From Proteiniborus sp. DW1 (GTDB taxonomy: Bacteria; Bacillota; Clostridia; Tissierellales; Proteiniboraceae), in NCBI RefSeq assembly GCF_900095305.1, contig NZ_FMDO01000044.1, positions 124,001-188,000 on the forward strand: a stretch of DNA of 64,000 nt, given 5' to 3'. Numbering within the stretch: position 1 is the stretch's first letter; each line of letters starts with the position of its first letter. Shown here piece after piece: positions 1 through 8,621 of the stretch. Position numbers and translations under genes: made by a program. The notes beneath the pieces are model-generated. The model was not told where the DNA came from. It did not search any database and saw only the letters and a list, made by a program, of their open reading frames with translations.

Positions 1-935
1 ATCATAGCACCGAATCCACTCATTTGCTCTTTAGCTATTTCATGCCCCTTGAAATCCTCAAGACCAGGGTAGTAGACTTCTTTTACATTTGGATGACTTT
101 TTAAAAATTTAGCTACTGCCATTGCATTTTTTTCGTGTTCTTTCATTCTTACTCCAAGTGTTTTAAGACCTCTAAGCAGAAGCCAAGCATTAAAAGGACT
201 CATAACACCGCCAAATTCACACATATAATCAAATTTGAGGGATTGGATATAATCTTCATCCTTAGAAACTGCAACTCCCCCAACTACATCTCCATGACCA
301 CAAATGTATTTAGTAGCACTATGAACTACTACATCTGCTCCCAGTGTTAATGGTCTTTGGAAGTATGGTGTTGCAAAAGTGTTATCAATAACTACTTTTA
401 CTCCCTTTTCCTTTGCTATACTTGCAATTTTCTTGATATCTAAAATCATAAGGTTTGGATTAGAAGGAGTTTCGAAATAAATAACCTTTGTATTCTCATC
501 AATTAACTCAGATAATTTATCAGTATCACTTAAATCAGCAATTTTATAGCTTACATTGTACTGCGGGAGAACATGGGTGACCACATTGTAACTAGAACCA
601 TAAAGTGTCTTATTTACTATAACATTGTCGCCTGGCTTAAGAAGTGAAAATAATACTGAACTTATAGCTGCCATACCAGAAGCAAAAGCAACTGCACCTT
701 TTCCTTCTTCTAATGCTGTCATTCTATTCTCAAAAAGTCTTAGAGTAGGATTATTTCCTCTAGTATATACATAGTCATCACTTTCAAAGGACATAACCTT
801 TTCAACATGTTCAATATTATCAAATACAAAGGTAGACGTCTGATAAATAGGTGGATTTAATGCGTTATTTGCATTTTTCCCTCCTCCTGCATGTATTGCC
901 ATAGTTTCAAAACTGTGTTTTTTATTTTTGTCCAT
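1..935 (-). CDS. Cys/Met metabolism PLP-dependent enzyme (gamma-lyase or sulfhydrylase type), 3' end outside window
   Basis: The reading frame is open from the ATG at 935 (ribosome site GAGGAG upstream) to the window edge, giving 311 residues. The fold is the Cys/Met metabolism PLP family: an N-terminal YTRGNNPT stretch, an LYGSSY phosphate/tyrosine region near residue 112, DNTFATP near 184 and the PLP lysine in SATKY (K209). This family covers methionine gamma-lyase, cystathionine gamma-lyase and O-acetylhomoserine sulfhydrylase. Methionine gamma-lyases typically carry a Cys two residues after the LYG Tyr; here that position is Ser, so the exact reaction is open. It lies downstream of the MTA-salvage operon on the same strand but beyond a hairpin, so it may be a separate unit. 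A sulfur amino-acid role suits the context. Confidence 0.85.
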   Translation of the reverse strand, partial: MDKNKKHSFETMAIHAGGGKNANNALNPPIYQTSTFVFDNIEHVEKVMSFESDDYVYTRGNNPTLRLFENRMTALEEGKGAVAFASGMAAISSVLFSLLKPGDNVIVNKTLYGSSYNVVTHVLPQYNVSYKIADLSDTDKLSELIDENTKVIYFETPSNPNLMILDIKKIASIAKEKGVKVVIDNTFATPYFQRPLTLGADVVVHSATKYICGHGDVVGGVAVSKDEDYIQSLKFDYMCEFGGVMSPFNAWLLLRGLKTLGVRMKEHEKNAMAVAKFLKSHPNVKEVYYPGLEDFKGHEIAKEQMSGFGAM

Positions 936-1130
936 TAACTGCACTCCTCTCTTTTTCTTATATTTTATGAAAACATGAACTTATGAATCTAAGCTCTATA
1001 TCTTCTAGCGCCCTGATATTTTTTTCACTGCCAATAATAGTCACCAACAGTTTGATACTAAATACTAAACTTAAGACATTGGTATTATTTTATCTTATGT
1101 TTACTATTCAGTATCTCTTGTTTAATAAGC

Positions 1131-1147
1131 CGGGGGAAAATCCCCCG
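1131..1147 (-). terminator. G/C hairpin ending the MTA/ECF operon
   Basis: A perfect stem CGGGGGA/TCCCCCG with an AAA loop lies just past the stop codon of the ECF S-component gene. On the minus-strand transcript it is followed by a modest U-containing stretch (CUUAUUAAA), so it is a plausible but not textbook intrinsic terminator. The rest of 936-1156 shows no gene; I looked for a SAM riboswitch ahead of the PLP enzyme and did not see one. Confidence 0.55.
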
Positions 1148-1156
1148 ACTATGTTA

Positions 1157-1951
1157 TTATTGCATAAAGCTACCAATGAATGTTGCTACTACGCCTATTC
1201 CTGCTACAAGAACCACACTCATTCCCTCTGCTACACTACTAGCAAAACTGAAAGCTTCTTGTCCAGCTCCTAGAGCTACTACAAATCCGCCTATCATCCC
1301 AAATCCTATTCCTAATACCATAATTATTGAACCGATTCTAGCTCTTCCACCAGTTTGTGGTAAATCTTCTTCTGGCATAATATCTGTCCATAGAAGATCC
1401 CATTTTTTAATTCTAGGATATAATACTAATAATAAAGGTATCCCAAGAATAATTGATGGCACTAAGTTATTCATAGATATTATTGCACCTAGTGCTGCAA
1501 ATGGAACCATACCAAGTAGTTCAAGTCCCCAACCTATTACTAGTGCACATGATAATGCTCCTCCTAATGCTGCTACTATAAATGCTACAACTTTTCTACC
1601 TGATTTAAGATTTGGTTCTGCATCCTCTTTGTCAACTATCCCAAGATTCTGCCATATCTTATATGGCACATATGCAAACATAAAGTTACCAAAGAATCCA
1701 AAAATACTTCCTACTCCTAGTGAGCCAAAGAAATCTCCTATTAGATTTCCAATAGCTGAGCCCCATGCTCCTGCAGGTCCAAATAATAGACCAAATACTA
1801 TAGGAAGCGCACTTGCAGGTCTAACCTCTGTAATCCCGGGAATTAAAACAATTGCTTTAAAAGGTATTAACAATGCTGCATAAAGTCCAGCACATAACGC
1901 TACTAAAACTACCATTTTAGTTGACTTCCACATTTTAAATACTTCTTTCAC
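1157..1951 (-). CDS. ECF-type transporter substrate-binding (S) component, predicted MTA/methylthioribose-type substrate
   Basis: 264-residue integral membrane protein with about six hydrophobic helices, starting at GTG 1951 with a GGGGG site eight bases upstream. The N-terminal half (VRPASALPIVFGLLFGPAGA then IGNLIGDFFG) has the small-residue-rich look of ECF S components. It is longer than the usual 170-200 residues, with an extra C-terminal hydrophobic segment after a polar loop near 195. The same operon encodes the energy-coupling ATPase (3513-5234) and T component (2753-3511), so this should be a dedicated group I ECF importer. The substrate is inferred only from the neighbouring MTA-degrading enzymes. 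The exact S-component family was not identified. Confidence 0.7.
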   Translation of the reverse strand: MKEVFKMWKSTKMVVLVALCAGLYAALLIPFKAIVLIPGITEVRPASALPIVFGLLFGPAGAWGSAIGNLIGDFFGSLGVGSIFGFFGNFMFAYVPYKIWQNLGIVDKEDAEPNLKSGRKVVAFIVAALGGALSCALVIGWGLELLGMVPFAALGAIISMNNLVPSIILGIPLLLVLYPRIKKWDLLWTDIMPEEDLPQTGGRARIGSIIMVLGIGFGMIGGFVVALGAGQEAFSFASSVAEGMSVVLVAGIGVVATFIGSFMQ

Positions 1952-1972
1952 AACAAAATCCCCCTTTTTTTA

Positions 1973-2740
1973 TTAAAGTTCAATAATTGCATTTTTGCAG
2001 TTACAGTGTTCCTGGTCAAGGTCTTTACTAAATACTTTCAAAAAAGCTTTACTAATTCTTTCTTTGTTTGCAGACAATGTACCTTGAATATCGTGTAAAG
2101 TTATATCACCCTTAACACCTGTACACCAGTTAGTAATTATACCAACAGCCGCGTAGCACATACCTAGCTCCTTTGCAAGTACTACTTCGGGTACATTGGT
2201 CATGCCAACTACATCACCTCCCATAGCTTTAAACATTTTTATTTCGTATTCTGTTTCAAATCTAGGTCCTTCAGTGCAAATATAAACTGCATCCCCTTTG
2301 ACATCGATTGATTCGTCCTTTGCTACTTTACAAAATTTGTCCCTAAGATTTTTACAATAGGGGTCTCCCATGTCAGTATGTTTTACTGGCTCGTCCCCGC
2401 CTTCAAAAAAAGTAACAGGTCTTTGCTTAGTAAAATCAATAAAATTATTAACAATTACTACATCTCCTGGTGCATATTTCTCATTACATGAGCCAACTGC
2501 AACAGTTGCATAAATATATTTAACTCCCAATTGCTCTAATGCTTTCATATTTGCTCTATAATTTATTAAATGTGGTGGAGTTGAATGACTTTTCCCATGT
2601 CTAGCTAAAAAAACGATTTCTTCACCATTAATACTAACTATATCTACTTCTACTTTCCCATACTTTGTCTCTACAATTTTGCTATGGCTGCTTTCTCCAA
2701 TATCATATACTCCTGTACCTCCAATAATTGCTTTCCTCAC
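1973..2740 (-). CDS. mtnP: MTA/methylthioinosine phosphorylase (PNP/MTAP family, 6-oxopurine-type site)
   Basis: 255 residues, GTG start at 2740 with AGGAGG eight bases upstream. PNP/MTAP family: GGTGVYDIG at the N terminus, the phosphate-binding RHGKSHSTPP stretch (residues 48-56), TEGPRFET at 156-163 and MTNVPEV at 180-186. Human MTAP reads the adenine amino group with Asp220 and Asp222. Here the aligned positions are Asn204 and Cys206 (ITNWCTG). Asn at this site is what 6-oxopurine nucleoside phosphorylases use. Together with an MTA/SAH deaminase in the same operon this suggests it acts on 5'-methylthioinosine, giving hypoxanthine and methylthioribose-1-phosphate for MtnA. The alternative is a broad or adenine-type MTAP. 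Confidence 0.85.
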   Translation of the reverse strand: MRKAIIGGTGVYDIGESSHSKIVETKYGKVEVDIVSINGEEIVFLARHGKSHSTPPHLINYRANMKALEQLGVKYIYATVAVGSCNEKYAPGDVVIVNNFIDFTKQRPVTFFEGGDEPVKHTDMGDPYCKNLRDKFCKVAKDESIDVKGDAVYICTEGPRFETEYEIKMFKAMGGDVVGMTNVPEVVLAKELGMCYAAVGIITNWCTGVKGDITLHDIQGTLSANKERISKAFLKVFSKDLDQEHCNCKNAIIEL

Positions 2741-2752
2741 AGTATTAACCTC

Positions 2753-3511
2753 CTATAACTTAAATGCTATTTTCGCATATATGGAAAATATCACTGCTAA
2801 CAGTGTAATCACCATCAATACATAGTCTCTTCCATCGAAGCTAATCTCCATCAAATTAGTTCTATCCTTATCATATCCAAAACCTTTTGATTCAAGTGCC
2901 ATTGAAAACACATTTGTACCCCTAATTACAGATATAAAAGTAGGTATGATTAGTGGTACATATTTCTTTACTTTTTGAAATATTGAACCAGAATCTAAAT
3001 CAAGACCTCTTGATTTTTGTGCCTGAGTAATGGTATAGCTTGTACCCACTATCATAGGAACAAGTCTTATGGCAGTGGAGAAGGCAAATGCTCCCCTGTA
3101 AGGTACTTTTAGCTTTACAAGTCCTAAAGCTATTTCTTCAATTTTTGTAGAACTTAAGAATATCATTCCAGCCACTATCATTACATTAAACTTAATTCCT
3201 ACAGTTATGCCATATAATAAGCCTTCTAATGTTATAGGTCCTAATATTCTTGTCTCTCCTCCCTTAGTTAATGACCAAATGATAATTGACATTAGGGCAA
3301 TCATAAATAATATTACTCTTATACGTTTAAGATTCGACAGTACTTTTCCTGACTGACCATATAGAATTATGATCACTCCTAAAGCAACTAGTATGGGAAG
3401 TGAATTAAACAACAACGCAATTGTAAAAGTTCCAAACATTATTAATAGCTTAGTTCTAGGGTCTAGTCTATGGAGAAAAGTATCTTTATCAATATATAAG
3501 AACATATCCAT
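2753..3511 (-). CDS. ecfT: ECF transporter T component (EcfT/CbiQ family)
   Basis: 252-residue membrane protein with about five hydrophobic helices and the EcfT-type cytoplasmic coupling helices: the AQKSRGLDLDSGS stretch (around 165-177) and LESKGFGYDKDRT (around 208-220). These carry the two short Ala/Glu-x-Arg/Lys-Gly motifs that dock on the ATPase grooves. It overlaps or abuts the ATPase gene upstream (2-base gap) and is followed after 12 bases by the phosphorylase gene, so it is translated as part of the operon. It transmits ATP hydrolysis to the S component at 1157-1951. Confidence 0.9.
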   Translation of the reverse strand: MDMFLYIDKDTFLHRLDPRTKLLIMFGTFTIALLFNSLPILVALGVIIILYGQSGKVLSNLKRIRVILFMIALMSIIIWSLTKGGETRILGPITLEGLLYGITVGIKFNVMIVAGMIFLSSTKIEEIALGLVKLKVPYRGAFAFSTAIRLVPMIVGTSYTITQAQKSRGLDLDSGSIFQKVKKYVPLIIPTFISVIRGTNVFSMALESKGFGYDKDRTNLMEISFDGRDYVLMVITLLAVIFSIYAKIAFKL

Positions 3512-3512
3512 G

Positions 3513-5234
3513 TTATTTCGCCCCCTTAGTACAACTAATCATTTCATCTACTGATAACATTGTTTTACCCAGCTTGTTACTTAAACTTACTATATGAGGT
3601 GTCTTTAGATATGACTTTAAAAGTTCCTCTTCATTCTTAAATACATCTCTAGTGTTACCATACATCTTTATCTCACCATCATTTATAACTGCTACTTTAT
3701 GTGCATATTCAGAAACTACCCACATTGTATGAGTAATCATGACTATAGTATGTCCACTTTCATTAAGCTTCTTAATCAGTTCCATCATCTGTCTCTGTTC
3801 TTTATAATCAAGTCCTGTAGTAGGCTCATCCAATATAATTACCTTAGGCCTTGCAGATAAGATAGAAGCCACTGCTATTCTCTGCCTTCCACCCTTTGTG
3901 AGTGAAAACGGGTCTTCCTCCTCGTATCCCTCCATATCAACTGCTCTCAATGCTTCCTTTACTCTTTCATCTATTTCCTCTTTTGAGCAGCCTCTAATTT
4001 TAGGGCTGAAGGCTACTTCCTCGTATACTGTGTCAGCAAATATCTGATGATCAGGATTCTGAAAGGCATATCCTACTTCCTTCCCAATTTCAAATATCGT
4101 TGTATTCTTTGTATCTTTACCATTAACTATTACACTTCCACTTGTTGGTTGTAATAAACCGTTAAAATGCTTTACTAGTGTAGTCTTCCCACTACCATTA
4201 TGTCCTAGCACAGCTAAAAACTCGCCTTCTCTTACTTTCAGATTTGCCCCTTTCAAAGCAGTCTTTCCATTTGGATAAGTATGTTCTAAATCTCTTACTT
4301 CTATAATTACATCTCCATACTTACTTTCTCTCTCCTTCTCTTTTTTAAGTAGTTCTTCATACTTTTCTTCATCTATCTTTAGATTTAGACTATTAAATCT
4401 TTCTAATCCTTCTTCTGGAGTTAGTGGCAACTCATCTTTATCAAGCAAGGAAAGCTTTGAAAAAAACTTAGGAATTTGAAGAGACATTATTCCAATACCA
4501 TCAGTTAACTCGATTTCTCTAAGGACATCTTTAGGAGATCCATCTCTTAAAATATGTCCATCCTCCATTATTATGATTCTATCAGCATTCAGAGCCTCTT
4601 CTGTCTCATGTTCTATTATAATCAGTGTAAGATCTTTATTCTCGTGTAATTCCTTTGCTATAGTAAATATCCCTAATTTCCCTACAGGATCAAGATCTGT
4701 AGTAGGCTCGTCCATACATATGACATTAGGCTGTGAAGCAAGTACAGAGCCTATAGCTAGTCTTTGCTTCTGCCCACCTGATAATGTTGAAGGTTGCCTG
4801 TCTTCAAAACCTTGTAAATTAACTGTCTTTAACACTTTATCGATTCTTCGCTTTATTTCTTCTCTTTCAACTCTAAAATTTTCAGGGCCAAATGCTATTT
4901 CAAGCAGTGTATTTGTGGAAAAAAGCTGGGATTCAAAATCCTGGAAAACCAATCCTATTTCTTTCGCCATTCTACTAACATTATTCTCCTTGGCATTGAC
5001 TCCATTTACTGTGACTTCACCACTGTAATGTCCTCTAATAAAATGGGGTATTAATCCATTTAGACAATTTGCTAAAGTGGACTTGCCAGCACCACTAGGG
5101 CCCATTATTACTACAAATTGTCCCTTTTCAATATCTAAATTTATGTTTTCAATGGCATTTTTATCTTTTTGGTCCTTGTACTTAAATGTTAGGTTCTTAA
5201 TGGATATAGCTTTTTGATTCACATTATTATCCAA
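3513..5234 (-). CDS. ECF transporter energizing ATPase, two NBDs fused in one chain
   Basis: 573 residues with two ABC nucleotide-binding domains in tandem. NBD1: Walker A GPSGAGKST (about 45-53), signature LSGGQKQR, Walker B VICMDEPTTDLD. NBD2 (from about residue 310): Walker A GHNGSGKTT, Walker B VIILDEPTTGLD, but its signature reads LTKGGRQR rather than LSGGQ. Fusion replaces the separate EcfA/EcfA' subunits of other ECF modules and fits a dedicated (group I) transporter with the T and S genes downstream. The altered second signature may make the two ATP sites unequal; that is inference. Confidence 0.93.
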   Translation of the reverse strand: MDNNVNQKAISIKNLTFKYKDQKDKNAIENINLDIEKGQFVVIMGPSGAGKSTLANCLNGLIPHFIRGHYSGEVTVNGVNAKENNVSRMAKEIGLVFQDFESQLFSTNTLLEIAFGPENFRVEREEIKRRIDKVLKTVNLQGFEDRQPSTLSGGQKQRLAIGSVLASQPNVICMDEPTTDLDPVGKLGIFTIAKELHENKDLTLIIIEHETEEALNADRIIIMEDGHILRDGSPKDVLREIELTDGIGIMSLQIPKFFSKLSLLDKDELPLTPEEGLERFNSLNLKIDEEKYEELLKKEKERESKYGDVIIEVRDLEHTYPNGKTALKGANLKVREGEFLAVLGHNGSGKTTLVKHFNGLLQPTSGSVIVNGKDTKNTTIFEIGKEVGYAFQNPDHQIFADTVYEEVAFSPKIRGCSKEEIDERVKEALRAVDMEGYEEEDPFSLTKGGRQRIAVASILSARPKVIILDEPTTGLDYKEQRQMMELIKKLNESGHTIVMITHTMWVVSEYAHKVAVINDGEIKMYGNTRDVFKNEEELLKSYLKTPHIVSLSNKLGKTMLSVDEMISCTKGAK

Positions 5235-5246
5235 TTGTCTTACCCC

Positions 5247-6284
5247 CTACTTAAGTTTTAATATGTTTTCTTTATATGGTGCTCTAACTATCCCCTTTTC
5301 TGTTATAATACCAGTAATATTCTCACCTGGAGTCACATCAAATGCTGGATTATACACTTCAATTCCCTCTGGTGCTATTCTGATATTTTCAATATGAGTA
5401 ACCTCTTCACCACTTCTTTCTTCAATTTCTATTCCTTCCCCAGTTTCTGTGTCAAAATCTATAGTAGTAGTAGGAGCAACTACATAAAATGGTACATTAT
5501 AAGCTTTTGCAACTACTGATAACATAAATGTACCTATTTTATTTGCAGTATCTCCATTTAAAGCTATTCTATCTGCACCTACTAGTATTACATCAATCTT
5601 ACTGTCCCTTATCAAAGTAGCTGCTACGTTGTCAGCAATAAGCTTGGCTGGTATTCCCTCCTGCTTTAGCTCCCATGCAGTAAGTCTTCCACCCTGAAGC
5701 CTAGGTCTTGTTTCGTCTGCGTATACAAATATATCCTTACCAGTATAAAATGCTTCTCTTATAACCCCTAAAGCTGTTCCGAAACCTGCTGTAGCTAAGG
5801 CTCCAGTATTGCAGTGTGTAAGAATAGTAGCTTTTTCAGGTATAATTTTATTCCCATGTTTGCCCATTTTTTTGTTGGTTTCTATATCCTCATTGAGAAT
5901 CTTATCTGCTTCTGTTTCTATCTTTTTGCATATTTCATTTACTGATAACTCTTTGTTTTCTTCTATGAGATTCCTCATCCTTCGTATAGCCCACATTAGA
6001 TTCACTGCTGTAGGTCTTGATTTATTTAGCACACCAAGGGCTTCCTCCATATTCTTTAGAAAATCACCTTTGCTATTATCTATGAACTCTTTTGCAGCGA
6101 GAACTACTCCATATGCTGCTGCAGCTCCAATGGCAGGAGCTCCCCTTACAACCATATCCCTAATAGCAAATTCCACATCTTTATATGTCTTACACTGAAA
6201 TATTTCATATGTAATTGGTAGTTTCCTTTGGTCTATAAGGTATAAGGTGCCATCCCTATATTCAATTGCATTAATTTCTTTCAT
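5247..6284 (-). CDS. mtnA: S-methyl-5-thioribose-1-phosphate isomerase
   Basis: 345 residues, full length for MtnA (eIF2B-like fold). It contains RGAPAIGAAAAYG near residue 48, the catalytic cysteine in THCNTGALAT (Cys158) and the catalytic aspartate in VGADRI (Asp238), followed by NGDTANKIGT. It interconverts methylthioribose-1-phosphate and methylthioribulose-1-phosphate, the step after the phosphorylase at 1973-2740. It sits 12 bases upstream of the ECF ATPase. No MtnB dehydratase, MtnW/X, MtnD or class II aldolase is in the window, so the fate of its product is not shown here. Confidence 0.93.
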   Translation of the reverse strand: MKEINAIEYRDGTLYLIDQRKLPITYEIFQCKTYKDVEFAIRDMVVRGAPAIGAAAAYGVVLAAKEFIDNSKGDFLKNMEEALGVLNKSRPTAVNLMWAIRRMRNLIEENKELSVNEICKKIETEADKILNEDIETNKKMGKHGNKIIPEKATILTHCNTGALATAGFGTALGVIREAFYTGKDIFVYADETRPRLQGGRLTAWELKQEGIPAKLIADNVAATLIRDSKIDVILVGADRIALNGDTANKIGTFMLSVVAKAYNVPFYVVAPTTTIDFDTETGEGIEIEERSGEEVTHIENIRIAPEGIEVYNPAFDVTPGENITGIITEKGIVRAPYKENILKLK

Positions 6285-6311
6285 TAAATTATCCTCCTTT
6301 GTTATACCTGT

Positions 6312-7262
6312 CTAATATTTTTTTAAGTCAAACACAACCTTTAATGTATTTTTAGAATCAAATGCGTCTTCAAAGTCCTTAAGTGAATATATCCCACTTA
6401 TTAATTCATTGACGGATATTAGCTTTCTTTCTAAAAGCCGCAACGCTGCATCCAAGGGTCCACATCTTGTACCTAATACAGTTATCTCATTAACAACCCA
6501 GCTTGTTGGGTTTAGAACGGCATCAGAATTATAGGTGCTCTTAAGTATTATTATTCCTCTAGCTTTTACTATTTCCACAGCATATTTTAATCCCTTATCA
6601 TTTCCAGTACAGTCAACTACTAGGTCAAAATAATTTTGAAATTTAGCATCCTTTAGTAAAATTGTGTTAGCTTTATCTCTTAGAAGCGCCAGCTTCTCCA
6701 AATGCTTTCCTATTACCGTTAAATCACATGCTGTTAGACTTAGTGTTTGGGCTATAAGCTGCGCTAGCTTTCCATCACCTATTACCGCAACCTTGTGAGT
6801 AGGTTTAACATGGTACATTTCAGTTATCTGTAGCGCTGCAGCTAAAGGTTCAGTAAATACAGCTTCTATATCTGATACATTGTCAGGAACAAGGTGTAAA
6901 TTTTTGTTTGGAAGGGTAATGTAATCTGCAAATGCTCCATTTTTGTCAGTCATTCCAAGTATCTTTCTGCTCCTACAATGATTTTCAAATCCTCCTTTAC
7001 AAAAATCACAACTACCACAGCCTATATTTATCTCACCAACTACTCTTTTTCCAATTAGCCTTTTATTAGAAGAATCCTCTACTATCCCTACAAACTCATG
7101 TCCTAATATACCTGTAAAGCTTTTATATCCCTTTATTATCTCTTTGTCCGTATTACATATTGAAGCATAAATCACTTTTATTAAAGATTCATCGCCCTGA
7201 ATCTTAGGTATTTCTATGTCTTCCCTATATCTCAGCTTTCCATCAAAATATAATCCCCTCAC
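6312..7262 (-). CDS. Zinc-dependent medium-chain dehydrogenase (alcohol/polyol type)
   Basis: 316 residues, slightly short for the MDR superfamily (about 340-350). Catalytic zinc ligands are visible as Cys36 and the GHE pair His55/Glu56; the structural zinc loop has Cys82, Cys85, Cys88 and Cys96. The Rossmann motif near residue 161 is VIGDGKLAQ, a variant of GxGxxG. Its place between the MTA deaminase and MtnA suggests a substrate from MTA breakdown. In the MTA-isoprenoid/DHAP shunts of other bacteria an alcohol dehydrogenase reduces 2-methylthioacetaldehyde made by an aldolase acting on the MtnA product; this enzyme could play that part, but no aldolase gene is in view. Substrate unproven. 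Confidence 0.85.
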   Translation of the reverse strand: MRGLYFDGKLRYREDIEIPKIQGDESLIKVIYASICNTDKEIIKGYKSFTGILGHEFVGIVEDSSNKRLIGKRVVGEINIGCGSCDFCKGGFENHCRSRKILGMTDKNGAFADYITLPNKNLHLVPDNVSDIEAVFTEPLAAALQITEMYHVKPTHKVAVIGDGKLAQLIAQTLSLTACDLTVIGKHLEKLALLRDKANTILLKDAKFQNYFDLVVDCTGNDKGLKYAVEIVKARGIIILKSTYNSDAVLNPTSWVVNEITVLGTRCGPLDAALRLLERKLISVNELISGIYSLKDFEDAFDSKNTLKVVFDLKKY

Positions 7263-7302
7263 ATACTCACCCTTTTCTCAAACAAGCTAAGTTTAGAATC
7301 GA

Positions 7303-8586
7303 TTATTGGAATAGGCTCTTTGCGCATCTTTCTGCATTGAACATTACTTTTTCTAAATCTATTGTCTTTAATTCATAGTTTTCCATCAGTACTTTACCAT
7401 TTACTATTACAGTTTCCACATCTGACGCCTGAGCTGAATAAGCTAACGATGCTACTAAGTTATATCTTGGATAGAAATGCGGTTTATTCAAATCTAGCAT
7501 TATAATATCTGCTTTTTTACCAACTTCCAGTGTTCCTACTTCTTTTTCTATGCCTAATGCTCTTGCTCCATTTAAGGTAGCCATCTTAAGGGCAGTAGTA
7601 GCAGGTATTGAAGTTGTATCACCTGTATAGCCTTTATTTATTAGAGCAGCTAGGTTGATTTCCTCAAACATATTGAGATTGTTATTGCTTGCAGAGCCGT
7701 CAGTTCCAAGTGCTACATTTATTCCACTTCTTAACATGTCTTCAACTCTTGCAAATCCGTTTCCTAGTTTTAGATTGCTACCTGGGTTATTAGCTACGCT
7801 TACCTTTTTCTCTGCTAGTATAGCTATATCCTCATCTGATAAATGAACACAGTGTGCAGCTAATGTAGGCAGGTCAAAAAGTCCTAAATCATAAACATGT
7901 TTTATAGGAGATTTTCCACGTAGATTATAGCTATCTTCAATTTCCTTTTTGCTTTCTGATAAATGTATATGGATTCTCATTCCTTTTTCTGATGCCATGT
8001 CTATTATTTTCGTTAAAAACTCTGGACTACAAGAGTATGGAGCATGTGGTCCTGCCATTACAGTTATTCTCCCATCGGCTTTACCATGCCAATTATCAAA
8101 GAATTCTCCAGTGTTTTTTAACTTAGCTTGCTGGTCCCCACTATCAGACATACCTATACATAAACTTGCTCTTATGCCAGTTTCTTCTGTTGCTTTAGCT
8201 ACTTCATCCATAAAGAAATACATATCAGCAAAGGATGTCACTCCAAATCTGATCATCTCCGCTATGCTTAACATAGAGCCCCAATATACGTGTTCTGGTA
8301 TTAGCTTTTCTTCTTGAGGCATTATCCTTTCAAATAACCATGTCCAGAATGGTAAATCATCAGCATAATTTCTAAAGAGAGACATAGCAATATGTGCATG
8401 GGAATTTACTAACCCTGGCATTGCTAGTTTATTTGTTCCATCAATAATCTTTTCTGCTTTAAAATTCTCTGGTACTATACCTATATGTTTTATTGTCCCA
8501 TTCTCAATAGCTATACTAGTCTTTTCTAAAATCTCAATATCTCCACTTACAGTAAAGACTGAAGCGTTCTTTATTAAAATATTCAT
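7303..8586 (-). CDS. mtaD: 5'-methylthioadenosine/S-adenosylhomocysteine deaminase (amidohydrolase)
   Basis: 427 residues, typical for the MtaD/SsnA-like amidohydrolases. The metal and catalytic residues are in order: His63 and His65 (NSHAHIAMS), His206/His208 (HIHLSES), His245 (LAAHCVH) and Asp296 (LGTDGSAS). A C-terminal beta piece (EVGKKADIIMLD) completes the fold. It deaminates MTA (and often SAH or adenosine) at N6, giving the inosine analogue. This matches the Asn/Cys purine site of the phosphorylase downstream. It follows the GntR gene by 35 bases and is the first enzyme of the operon. Confidence 0.88.
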   Translation of the reverse strand: MNILIKNASVFTVSGDIEILEKTSIAIENGTIKHIGIVPENFKAEKIIDGTNKLAMPGLVNSHAHIAMSLFRNYADDLPFWTWLFERIMPQEEKLIPEHVYWGSMLSIAEMIRFGVTSFADMYFFMDEVAKATEETGIRASLCIGMSDSGDQQAKLKNTGEFFDNWHGKADGRITVMAGPHAPYSCSPEFLTKIIDMASEKGMRIHIHLSESKKEIEDSYNLRGKSPIKHVYDLGLFDLPTLAAHCVHLSDEDIAILAEKKVSVANNPGSNLKLGNGFARVEDMLRSGINVALGTDGSASNNNLNMFEEINLAALINKGYTGDTTSIPATTALKMATLNGARALGIEKEVGTLEVGKKADIIMLDLNKPHFYPRYNLVASLAYSAQASDVETVIVNGKVLMENYELKTIDLEKVMFNAERCAKSLFQ

Positions 8587-8621
8587 GTAATATCCTCCTT
8601 GTTAGATTTATATTTTATATT

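Noticed and set aside
936-1130. Possible SAM riboswitch ahead of the PLP enzyme
   Set aside because: No conserved SAM-I/II core or kink-turn sequence, and the gap is short; the only strong hairpin is the operon terminator.
1176-1883. 235-codon plus-strand ORF opposite the ECF S-component gene
   Set aside because: Antisense shadow: Pro/Thr/Ala-rich composition without family features and no ribosome site; the minus strand encodes a clear membrane protein.
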